A DNA stretch of 15,425 nt, from NCBI GenBank assembly GCA_030682595.1, contig JAUXNZ010000086.1, forward strand, positions 1-15,425, in the 5' to 3' direction. The first letter of the stretch is position 1; the number at the start of each line of letters is the position of its first letter. The position numbers were made by a program, and so were the translations under genes. This stretch comes from Rhodocyclaceae bacterium (GTDB taxonomy: Bacteria; Pseudomonadota; Gammaproteobacteria; Burkholderiales; Rhodocyclaceae). Of the stretch, positions 5,641 to 12,498 are shown in pieces. The notes below the pieces were generated by a model, which was not told the DNA's origin, made no database searches, and saw only the letters and a list, made by a program, of their open reading frames with translations.

Positions 5641-6663
5641 ATGATTAGCCAGAGCCCGACCTCTTGCCATTATCTGCATACCGGCCAACGCACTTGCCAT
5701 GCCGAAGATGGACGCGAGCTTCCGTGTGAAGGGTCCGGTCAGGACGCGTCGTTTGCCACCGGCACACCCTGGCCGGAGCCGCGTTTCGACGTGCGCGACG
5801 CTGAGGTCATGGACCGGCTGACCGGTCTGATCTGGTGTCGCAGTGCCGGTCTCACGGAATTCCCACTCACTTGGCAGGAAGCACTGGATTTCGTCGCGGT
5901 CATGAACCGCGAGCAGCGTTTCGGCCAGCGCGATTGGCGCATGCCCAATCGCCGAGAATTGCGCAGTTTGCTCAGTCTGCAAACCAGATTGCCGGCCCTG
6001 CCCGAGCGACACCCCTTCATCGATGTGTTCAACGGCTGGTACTGGACTTCGACGACGGCGGCCATCAGCCCGGCGCACGCCTGGTACGTCGCGCTCGATG
6101 GCGCGCGCATGTTTTACGGCGGCAAGGACCAATCCTCCATGCTCTGGCCGGTACGCGGCGAAGGTCTGGGCGTGGTCCCGCGCACGGGCCAATCGCTGTG
6201 CTACGACGCCGCCGGTAAAGTCATCGCATGCGCCGGATCCGGCCAGGACGGCGAATCGCGTTATGGTGCCCCGTGGCCCGAACCCCGCTTTGAAATGCTT
6301 CAGGCCGGCGTACTGGATCGCCTCACCCGCCTGCTCTGGCGCCGCAGCGCGAACCTCACCCCGCAACCGGTGCGCTGGGGTGAGGCCTTGGCAGCAGTGG
6401 CCAAACTCAACCATGAGAGCGAGGGCAGTGCCTGGCGTCTGCCCACCCTCAACGAACTGGAGTCCCTGGTGGATTGCGCCGCCCACAGCCCGGCCTTGTC
6501 GCCCGGGCATCCTTTCACCGACGTTCAGGACATTTACTGGTCGTCCACCACCAGCCTGTTCGAACCCGACTGGGCTTGGGCCCTGTACCTGACCAAAGGC
6601 GCGACGGGTGTCGGACATAAGCGGTTCGCAGAATTTTCGGTATGGGCCGTCGCAACACACTAG
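5641..6663 (+). CDS. Tandem DUF1566 (Lcl_C) domain protein
   Basis: A 340-residue protein made of two copies of a roughly 165-residue unit. Unit 1 (about residues 10-180): RTCHAEDGRELPCEGSGQDA, TPWPEPRF, VMDRLTGLIWCRSAGL, WRMPNRRELRSLL, YWTSTT, MLWPVRG. Unit 2 (about 183-340): SLCYDAAGKVIACAGSGQDG, APWPEPRF, VLDRLTRLLWRRSANLT, WRLPTLNELESLV, YWSSTT, FSVWAV. The pattern D-x-LTGL-x-W ... WRLPT-x-x-EL ... YWSSTT is diagnostic of DUF1566/Lcl_C, a fold related to C-type lectins and formylglycine-enzyme-like proteins. No enzymatic role is established. No signal peptide or membrane segment is seen, which is unusual since many relatives are exported. The start is the ATG at 5641; an in-frame TTG at 5611 is possible. 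The gene stands alone. Confidence 0.85.
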   Translation: MISQSPTSCHYLHTGQRTCHAEDGRELPCEGSGQDASFATGTPWPEPRFDVRDAEVMDRLTGLIWCRSAGLTEFPLTWQEALDFVAVMNREQRFGQRDWRMPNRRELRSLLSLQTRLPALPERHPFIDVFNGWYWTSTTAAISPAHAWYVALDGARMFYGGKDQSSMLWPVRGEGLGVVPRTGQSLCYDAAGKVIACAGSGQDGESRYGAPWPEPRFEMLQAGVLDRLTRLLWRRSANLTPQPVRWGEALAAVAKLNHESEGSAWRLPTLNELESLVDCAAHSPALSPGHPFTDVQDIYWSSTTSLFEPDWAWALYLTKGATGVGHKRFAEFSVWAVATH

Positions 6664-6688
6664 ACCAATGGCAACCCACTTTTCAACC

Positions 6689-6719
6689 GCCTTGCAGACC
6701 CGCTGTGGGTCTGCAAGGC
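6689..6719. terminator. Perfect 13-bp hairpin between convergent genes
   Basis: GCCTTGCAGACCC (6689-6701) and GGGTCTGCAAGGC (6707-6719) are perfectly complementary around a 5-base loop (GCTGT). It lies 25 bases after the stop of the DUF1566 gene and just beyond the end of the folE remnant on the other strand. There is no U-run on either side, so termination efficiency is uncertain; a role in stabilising RNA 3' ends is equally possible. Confidence 0.55.
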
Positions 6720-6723
6720 TCCG

Positions 6724-6925
6724 TCACGTATTGCTCAGTGGTCCCGCACCGGTACGGCCGATCATCGCCAGAAACTCGCGCCGGGGTGTCGAGCAGACCC
6801 TCGCGGTCCGGGTCGTCGCCTGCCCAGCGGATCAGGGTGCGTACCGCATTTTCAGCGTCGCTGCGGTCGGGACGGGGCGGTGGTTTGGCTGATTGGGTGG
6901 GTGTGTCATGCGGTTCGGAAGCCAT
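6724..6925 (-). pseudogene. folE: GTP cyclohydrolase I remnant with internal deletion
   Basis: From the ATG at 6925 (AAAGGA eight bases ahead) the minus strand reads MASEPHDTPTQS, then DAENAVRTLIRWAGDDPDRE and GLLDTPARV. This matches the N-terminal region of type I GTP cyclohydrolase, the first enzyme of folate and tetrahydrobiopterin synthesis. After PARV the frame loses similarity, but a shifted frame through the same bases reads REFLAMIGRTGAGPLSNT-stop (stop at 6724-6726), which fits the usual C-terminus of FolE. Both ends therefore meet at about 6781-6789 and the central roughly 130 residues, with the Zn2+-binding Cys/His residues, are gone. The original frame continues to a stop at 6683 as an 80-residue product. 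No activity is possible. A functional folE must exist elsewhere or be replaced. Confidence 0.75.
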
Positions 6926-6946
6926 GCGGACGATCCTTTCGTGCTC

Positions 6947-6977
6947 AAAAAAAGGTGCGCGCGGCAGCGCGCCGCGC
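6947..6977 (-). terminator. Intrinsic terminator-like hairpin with T7 run
   Basis: Read on the minus strand, GCGCGGC (6977-6971), a 5-base loop and GCCGCGC (6965-6959) form a G+C stem. A few bases (GCACC) then lead into seven T residues (6953-6947). It lies between the end of selO and the start of the folE remnant, so it would stop minus-strand transcription before folE. It overlaps the expected folE promoter region, which makes a leftover attenuator another reading. Confidence 0.5.
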
Positions 6978-7136
6978 CCCCTTGAAGCCCATATCGTCGT
7001 TAACAGGCGGTGAACCACCCCGCACATGGACGTCCCTTCGGTTTGTAGACTGTTCCCTGTCAATCTTTCTGTCTCTACGACAACGCGCACATATTGGCAA
7101 CCGGACGCCTGGCGCTGGAGGGATAAACGAGCAAAA

Positions 7137-7187
7137 GCCACCGTCCTGCCAGTGCCACAGAAAAGTCGGCGCTGGCAGGACGGCGGT
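7137..7187 (-). repeat. Palindromic dispersed repeat, copy 3, probable selO terminator
   Basis: On the minus strand, ten bases past the selO stop, CCGTCCTGCCAGCGCC (7183-7168) is followed by GACTTTTCTGT and GGCACTGGCAGGACGG (7156-7141). The result is a 16-bp stem with one G-T pair, then TGGCTTTT. The first arm plus GACTTTTC equals the right half of copies 1 and 2. Here the second arm is a fresh inverted duplicate rather than the left half seen in the other copies. It is a plausible factor-independent terminator for selO. Confidence 0.75.
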
Positions 7188-7196
7188 TGGCAGTAT

Positions 7197-8717
7197 TCAG
7201 GTGCCGCAGAAGGTTCGAAAGTCCGCCATGAAGGCGCCCGATGCCGGCTCGGCGTAGCGCGCCAGCGCCGGGTCCTCGTCGTAAGGTCGCCGCAGCGCGG
7301 CCAGCAACTGCTCGAATGGGGCGAATTCGCCGCGCTCCGAGGCGGCCTCCAGCGCTTCCTCGACACGCTGGTTGCGCGCGATCAGCCAGGGATTGACCCG
7401 GCGCATGCGTTGGGCACGCAATTCGGCAGGCGGCCCTTCGTGCATCAGGGCGGCATCCTCGGCGGCGCAACGTGCGCGCCAGCGTTCCAGCCAGCGCTCC
7501 AGCCCCTGTGGCGCGGCGAACAGGGCGCGCAGCGGCGCCTCATTACCGGCCGCCGCATCCGCCAGCCGCCGCCAGGCCAGGGTGTGGTCCACCCCCTGCG
7601 CGTGCAACAGATCCAGCCAGCTTTCGCCCAGCGCGGCATCGCTGCGCGCGCCGTCCGCCACCTCCTGCAATTCGCCGCCGAGGCCGAGCTTGGCGCGCAG
7701 TCCCGCCAGCCAGTAATGATGGTAGCGCTCCGGGAAGGCATCGATCACCGCGCTGGCGATTTCGATCGCGCGGCCCTCGCTCGTGTCGATCAGCGGCAGC
7801 AGCGCTTCGGCCAGGCGCGCCAGATTCCAGCGGGCGATGCCGGGCTGCGCCGCGTAAGCATAGCGCCCCCCGGCGTCGATGGAGCTGAACACCGTGCGCG
7901 GATCGTAAGCCTCCATGAAGGCGCACGGCCCGTAGTCGATGGTCTCGCCGGGAATGCCCATGTTGTCGGTGTTCATGACGCCGTGGATAAAGCCCACGTG
8001 CATCCATTGCGCCAGCAGCGCGGCCTGGCGCTCGCCAACGGCGCGCAGGAAGTCCGCATGGCGTTGCGGGCTATCGACCAGGTCGGGATCGTGGCGGGCG
8101 ATGGCGTAATCGGCGAGTTGGCGCACCATCGCGGTCGTGCCATGGGTCGCGAAGTACTGGAAGGTGCCGACGCGCAGGTGGCTCGCGGCGATGCGCGTGA
8201 GGATGGCGCCGGGCAGCAGGGTCTCGCGCCGCACCGGCGTGCCGCTCGCCACCACCGCCAGCGCGCGCGTGGTCGGAATGCCCAGCGCATGCATCGCCTC
8301 GCCGACCAGCACCTCGCGCAGCATCGGTCCCACCGCCGCCTTGCCGTCGCCGCGGCGCGAGAACGGGGTGCGCCCCGAGCCCTTCAGGGCGATGTCGCGC
8401 CGTTGGCCGTGGTGGTCGACGACCTCGCCGATCAGCAGCGCGCGGCCGTCGCCCAGGTGGGGCGAGAAGCTGCCGAACTGATGCCCCGCGTAAGCCTGCG
8501 CGATGGGCATGGACCCGGCGGGCAGCGCGTTGCCGGAAAACATCGCCGCCAAGGCAGGCGCGTCATGGCCGGCCAGGCCGAGCCGCAATTCCCCGGCCAG
8601 GTCGTGGTTGAAGAACAACAGTGCGGGAGCAGGCGCGCGCTCCGGCTGACAAGCAGCGTAGAAACCCGGCAGGTCGCGGGCGTAGGTGTTGTCGAAGGGA
8701 ATGGCACTGTTTGACAT
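7197..8717 (-). CDS. selO: Protein adenylyltransferase SelO (YdiU/UPF0061)
   Basis: A pseudokinase-fold enzyme that transfers AMP from ATP to Ser/Thr/Tyr of protein targets and is linked to redox homeostasis. 506 residues, slightly longer than E. coli YdiU. Visible family motifs: AQAYAGHQFGSFSPHLGDGR (74-92); ALKGSGRTPFSRRGDGKAAV with the nucleotide-binding Lys112; REVLVGEAMHALGIPTTRAL (134-153); HGVMNTDN (245-252) and DYGPCAF (261-267), which hold the metal-binding Asn/Asp residues. The C-terminus ends TFCGT; the Cys four residues from this end region corresponds to the conserved Cys that is selenocysteine in animal SelO. The start is ATG 8717, with family sequence beginning within a few residues; the ribosome-binding site is weak. 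The gene is monocistronic, flanked by repeat copies at both ends. Confidence 0.96.
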   Translation of the reverse strand: MSNSAIPFDNTYARDLPGFYAACQPERAPAPALLFFNHDLAGELRLGLAGHDAPALAAMFSGNALPAGSMPIAQAYAGHQFGSFSPHLGDGRALLIGEVVDHHGQRRDIALKGSGRTPFSRRGDGKAAVGPMLREVLVGEAMHALGIPTTRALAVVASGTPVRRETLLPGAILTRIAASHLRVGTFQYFATHGTTAMVRQLADYAIARHDPDLVDSPQRHADFLRAVGERQAALLAQWMHVGFIHGVMNTDNMGIPGETIDYGPCAFMEAYDPRTVFSSIDAGGRYAYAAQPGIARWNLARLAEALLPLIDTSEGRAIEIASAVIDAFPERYHHYWLAGLRAKLGLGGELQEVADGARSDAALGESWLDLLHAQGVDHTLAWRRLADAAAGNEAPLRALFAAPQGLERWLERWRARCAAEDAALMHEGPPAELRAQRMRRVNPWLIARNQRVEEALEAASERGEFAPFEQLLAALRRPYDEDPALARYAEPASGAFMADFRTFCGT

Positions 8718-8872
8718 GGGCTGTCCGGCATCCGCCGCTCCAGGTTGGTCGGACGATTAATTGCCTCCCGGATGGCGGAAGGCAGCAAGCAGGAATCAGA
8801 TGGTGGCCAACGCGCCAGAAGCAAGTCGGCCATTCTGGAGCCTGCCACGTTGCTCATGCCGTTGCTTGGACT
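8718..8872. other. Short intergenic region, possible 3' relic of a lost plus-strand gene
   Basis: Upstream of selO, no supported gene. A plus-strand frame ends SAILEPATLLMPLLGLALGG-stop at 8885-8887 inside repeat copy 2, in the same way that pgm ends inside copy 1. This could be the tail of a deleted gene, but I recognise no family and codon evidence is slight. The selO promoter should lie here on the minus strand; no clear -35/-10 pair is visible. Confidence 0.3.
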
Positions 8873-8924
8873 GGCGCTGGGCGGCTAGGCGGCCAGGAAC
8901 GCCGTCCCGCCAGCGCCGACTTTT
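8873..8924 (+). repeat. Palindromic dispersed repeat, copy 2
   Basis: Matches copy 1 (3822-3874) across its full length: GGCGCTGG, CGGCTAGG, CGGCCAGGAACGCCGTCC, GCCAGCGCCGACTTTTC. It differs by one missing base in the left inner arm, a C/G change in the outer arm and a C for T in the right arm, giving a slightly imperfect hairpin (one G-T pair and one mismatch). It lies between selO and the 3' end of the GGDEF/EAL gene, in the plus orientation. Confidence 0.8.
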
Positions 8925-8935
8925 CAGCGCTTTGC

Positions 8936-11293
8936 TCAGGCCAGCTCCACCTCGGTAACCAATGTCGCCGCAGGCAGACCGATGCAGGCGCCCTGCGCGT
9001 AATCGATGCCCAGGGCTTTCACCTCTGTCAGCAACGCCGGGCTGTGCACAAACTCGGCAACGGTCTGCATGTTCAGGCCCCGGGCAAAATCGACAATGCC
9101 GCGGGTGACGGTCAAGGCGTGCTGATCGGTATCCAGCAGCCGGATCAGGCTGCCATCGATCTTGATCATGTCCACATCGAGCCGGAGCAGGTGTTCGAAG
9201 TTGGAGTAGCCGGTGCCGAAGTCGTCGATGGCGATGTGGCAACCCAGCGCCCTGACCCGATCGATGAAGATTTTTACCGCCGCATAGTTTTCGATGCCTT
9301 CGGATTCGAGAATTTCAAAGATCGCCCGCTTTGCCAGGCTGCCCTGGCTCAGGCTGTTGACGATAAAGGTCGTCAGCTCGGGATCAAGCAGATCTTCCAG
9401 GGAGAGGTTGAGGGAAAACTCGTAATCGTTCTCGGCAAAGCGACTGAAGCACTGCTGCACCATGGTCCGGGTGATCTGACGATACAGGCGGATCTTTTTC
9501 GCCACATCGAGAAACTGCCCGGGGCTGACCGGTTGGCCCGCTTCGTCGATCATGCGTACCAGGCATTCGAACTTGCGGATCCGGCCGCTGCGGGTATCCA
9601 TGATCGGCTGGAAGAATGGCACGATCCGCCCTTCCTCCAAAGCCCGCTTCAGGCGATTGGCCCACAGCAGGTTCTGCTCGTAGGATTCGCGCACCCGTTG
9701 CGCCGGGTCGAATATCAGATGGCTCGATTTGTTCTGCCTGGCGAGCTTCATGGCGATACTGGCGGAGGTCAACAACTGTCCGTCACCCGATAACGCACTG
9801 TCCTGCGCCTGGGTCGCGGCCACCCCCAGGGTGACATGCAGCGGAATGGCCTGGCCCTGCCATTGGAGGCCCAGCTTGCCGACATGGGCCAGCAGCTCAT
9901 CGATGTATTGCCGCAGGGTTTCCGGGGGCCGGTCGCCGGGCAGCCAGATCGCCATTTCATCGGCCGGCATGCGGTAAAGGCGGCTGCCGGCCCAGGCGGG
10001 CTGTTGGGCGAGAAACTGGCCCAGGGATCTGGCCATGGCGGTAATGACATGGTCGCCGCACTGGTGCCCGTAAAAATCGTTGATTTCCTTGAAGGCGTCG
10101 ATGTTCAACAAGATCAGCGTTGCCGGCTGGGACGGCTTCAGGTCTGCCAGCAGTTTTTCCCGGTTAGGCAATTGGGTCAGCGCGTCGGTGAACAGGGTGT
10201 GCAACTGCTTGAGGATGCCGGCCACCAGATACAGCATCAAGCCGGACAGCAGGAGCACCAGACTGCCGACCAGAAACGTGATGCGCAGATTGCTTTCGCG
10301 CATGGGCACCAGGATCGCATCGATCTCGGCGCGTGGCACGCCCACGCCAAATACCATGCCGGCCTGGGTACGACTGAAGAACAGCGCGTAGTCCTGGTCC
10401 CTGACGCTCAAGCTCATGGTTTGCATGGGCGACACCAGCTGACGGCCGGCGATGATTGCCGATTGCGGCTGCGGCCGGATGATCTTTTGCTGAAGCTGGC
10501 TTTGCGCAATGGCATCCATCAATTCCTGGGCCAGCAGCACGTCATCGGCGGCGGCGAGGCTGGAGAGATTGCGGTTTTCGCTGTCCAGCAGAAACGAGAA
10601 GGTCCCGGGCGTCACCTTGACATGGCTGACCAGCTGGATGATTTCGTCGACGCGCCAGTCGGTGGAGGCCAGGCCGACGATGCGTTCATTGGCGTCGCGC
10701 ATCAACGTTGTCAGGCTGATGACGACAGCGTTGATGCGATCCTTGTAATAGGCCGGCGTCCAGTAAAAACGCGGCAGCGCAGCGGCTTTCCTGCTGTTGC
10801 CGTCCGGCGGCAGAACGCGCGTGTACCAGTCCTGGGTGTGATAATTACTCTCGTCGCGCTGGATGACCATCTGCGCCCCGCGCCGATAGCCGTACGCCGA
10901 ATAGTTGTGCGGCGCGAAGGTATTGGGCGCATACCAGATGCCGCCGCCATACGCGTCCGGAAAGTCGGCCAGGGTGCGCTGCAGCGCCTGCTCAAGTTCG
11001 CGGCGATTGTCGCCGCCCGTGATTTTATTCATCCGCAGGAACTGTTCGCCGAGGCGTGCCAGGCCAGCGGCATTTTGCTCCATCAACAAGTGATGGGCGT
11101 TGATGCGATCCAGGTTGGCATAGAAGGTGTCGGTAATCTGGCGCTGGCGCAGTTCTTTCAAGGCTTGCTGCGAGACATCCAGGTTGAGCGTGGACATCAG
11201 CACCATGCCCAGGACGAACAGGCCGACCAGCGAGCCCAGGATCAGCATGATGGAATGCTTGACCCGGGTCATGCCGAAAAATATCAGCGCCAT
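8936..11293 (-). CDS. Membrane cyclic-di-GMP protein: periplasmic sensor, degenerate GGDEF, EAL
   Basis: 785 residues. TM helix about 14-36, a periplasmic Cache-like sensor about 37-336 (GGGIWYAPNTFAPHNYSAYG, YHTQDWYTR, PAYYKDRINAVVISLTTLMR are typical), TM helix about 338-362, GGDEF domain about 368-525 and EAL domain about 545-785. The GGDEF signature is replaced by PADEM (443-447), so diguanylate cyclase activity is unlikely, although GTP binding may remain. In the EAL domain the motif is ECL (576-578), and the metal/catalytic set looks complete: Glu576, Asn629, Glu663, Asp690-Asp691, Lys711, Glu747, Gln767. A phosphodiesterase lowering cyclic-di-GMP in response to a small periplasmic ligand is the best guess. 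The ATG at 11293 overlaps the end of the Sel1 gene by 10 bases; an alternative ATG at 11272 lacks a ribosome-binding site. Last gene of the minus-strand unit. Confidence 0.93.
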   Translation of the reverse strand: MALIFFGMTRVKHSIMLILGSLVGLFVLGMVLMSTLNLDVSQQALKELRQRQITDTFYANLDRINAHHLLMEQNAAGLARLGEQFLRMNKITGGDNRRELEQALQRTLADFPDAYGGGIWYAPNTFAPHNYSAYGYRRGAQMVIQRDESNYHTQDWYTRVLPPDGNSRKAAALPRFYWTPAYYKDRINAVVISLTTLMRDANERIVGLASTDWRVDEIIQLVSHVKVTPGTFSFLLDSENRNLSSLAAADDVLLAQELMDAIAQSQLQQKIIRPQPQSAIIAGRQLVSPMQTMSLSVRDQDYALFFSRTQAGMVFGVGVPRAEIDAILVPMRESNLRITFLVGSLVLLLSGLMLYLVAGILKQLHTLFTDALTQLPNREKLLADLKPSQPATLILLNIDAFKEINDFYGHQCGDHVITAMARSLGQFLAQQPAWAGSRLYRMPADEMAIWLPGDRPPETLRQYIDELLAHVGKLGLQWQGQAIPLHVTLGVAATQAQDSALSGDGQLLTSASIAMKLARQNKSSHLIFDPAQRVRESYEQNLLWANRLKRALEEGRIVPFFQPIMDTRSGRIRKFECLVRMIDEAGQPVSPGQFLDVAKKIRLYRQITRTMVQQCFSRFAENDYEFSLNLSLEDLLDPELTTFIVNSLSQGSLAKRAIFEILESEGIENYAAVKIFIDRVRALGCHIAIDDFGTGYSNFEHLLRLDVDMIKIDGSLIRLLDTDQHALTVTRGIVDFARGLNMQTVAEFVHSPALLTEVKALGIDYAQGACIGLPAATLVTEVELA

Positions 11294-12498
11294 TGGCCTT
11301 TCAATCCGGCCTGGATGCGCGCTTGCGCCGCATCCAGTTGCGCACTGGTGAGCAAGGCCGCCTGCCGGTTGACTTCGGGCTTTGCCCGGCTTTCGCCATT
11401 GAGCAGCGCCAGGCTGTACCAGAAATAGGCTTCCTTGTTGTCTGCCGCGCCATTGCGGATCTTTGCATAGTGGTCCCCCAGCCGGAATTGCGCCTTGGCG
11501 GAGCCCTTGCGGGCGGCTTGCACCAGCCACGCCAGCGCCTTGTCCGGTTGATTCTCCGTTTCGAACAGGGCAGCCAGGGCGAGGTGTGCGGGAATATGTC
11601 CCTGATTGGCGGCCTGGGTCAGATACTGCACAGCCCGGGCCGAACTGGCCTCGGCGCCCATGCCCTGCTGATAGGCGATTCCCAGCTCATACAGGGCTTC
11701 AGGCAGTCCGCTGTCTGCCGCCTGTTGCATCAACTTCAGGGCCTGGACAGGGTCCTTCTTGACGCCCTGGCCATCCTTGTACAGATTGCCCAGCAACAGT
11801 TGGCCGGGAGGGAACTGCTGGGCGGCGGAACGCGTCGCCCATGACGCGGCAGCCTCCTGGTCACGGTTGATCAAGGCCAGACTGGCCATATGGTGCTGCG
11901 CCCGGGCATCACCCTGTTGCGCCGGTTCGCGGCAGGCCTCCAGCGCCTGCCGATAATTCTTGATGGTGAACAGCAGGTAGCAATTATTGACTTCCTTGCG
12001 GCCGAGCGATTCCGCCATGGCGGCCGGCCTGGGGGCTTCAACATTGGCCGGGGTACGGCTGGCCGTACCGGCAACGCGACCGGCAAAGGCCTTGACCTCG
12101 CCCGGGCAGGAGTACAGATAACCGCGCTGCATCTTCTGCAGATTCTGCTGATTCGCCGCCTCGCCGGCATAGCGTTTGGCAATCGCCTGGCAGCGGCTGT
12201 CGCGCTCGCTGGCAAGCTTGGCCAGATAGTCGACCCGTGCTTCATCGCCCGAGTGTTCTTCCAGGTAGCGGGTCAGCGGATCGATCAATGGCTGTCCCAT
12301 CAGGGCGTCCACCTCTGCCTGGAAGCGTTGCTGGTCCTGGCGGCCCTGAGCGGTGAAAATCTCGCCGAACTTGCCCAGAAAACCGCCGGATGCGGACTCC
12401 GCCTGCTCCTTTTCCGGCTGGCTGCTGCAACCGCCCAGCCCCATGGCTGAAAGCAAGACCAACGCGGCGGTCAGGGCGCGCATGAAACTTTTTGTCAC
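11284..12498 (-). CDS. Sel1-repeat (TPR-like) lipoprotein
   Basis: 404 residues. The N-terminus MTKSFMRALTAALVLLSAMG followed by LGGC is a lipoprotein signal with Cys24 as the lipidated residue. SSQPEKE follows, without Asp at +2, which favours outer-membrane sorting. Residues about 190-375 contain successive Sel1-like units, for example GQLLLGNLYKDGQGVKKDPV, ALYELGIAYQQGMGAEASSA and KAQFRLGDHYAKIRNGAADN. These form alpha-solenoid scaffolds that bind proteins. The GTG start at 12498 overlaps the stop of the threonine aldolase gene (GTGA) and AGG lies just upstream; an ATG at 12483 would still leave a usable signal peptide. It directly precedes and overlaps the GGDEF/EAL gene, so a role as a periplasmic partner of that sensor is plausible. 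This is inferred from linkage only. Confidence 0.88.
   Translation of the reverse strand: MTKSFMRALTAALVLLSAMGLGGCSSQPEKEQAESASGGFLGKFGEIFTAQGRQDQQRFQAEVDALMGQPLIDPLTRYLEEHSGDEARVDYLAKLASERDSRCQAIAKRYAGEAANQQNLQKMQRGYLYSCPGEVKAFAGRVAGTASRTPANVEAPRPAAMAESLGRKEVNNCYLLFTIKNYRQALEACREPAQQGDARAQHHMASLALINRDQEAAASWATRSAAQQFPPGQLLLGNLYKDGQGVKKDPVQALKLMQQAADSGLPEALYELGIAYQQGMGAEASSARAVQYLTQAANQGHIPAHLALAALFETENQPDKALAWLVQAARKGSAKAQFRLGDHYAKIRNGAADNKEAYFWYSLALLNGESRAKPEVNRQAALLTSAQLDAAQARIQAGLKGQWR

Noticed and set aside
5635..6660. 341-residue minus-strand open frame
   Set aside because: Antisense to the tandem DUF1566 gene, which has diagnostic motifs in both halves.
7040..7066. Minus-strand TTGACA resembling a -35 element
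   Set aside because: No acceptable -10 hexamer lies 15-19 bases downstream, so no promoter was called.
7026..8714. 562-residue plus-strand open frame
   Set aside because: Exactly antisense to selO with Arg/His/Gln-rich translation typical of shadows in GC-rich DNA.
9836..11428. 530-residue plus-strand open frame
   Set aside because: Antisense to the GGDEF/EAL gene; no motifs and no ribosome-binding site.
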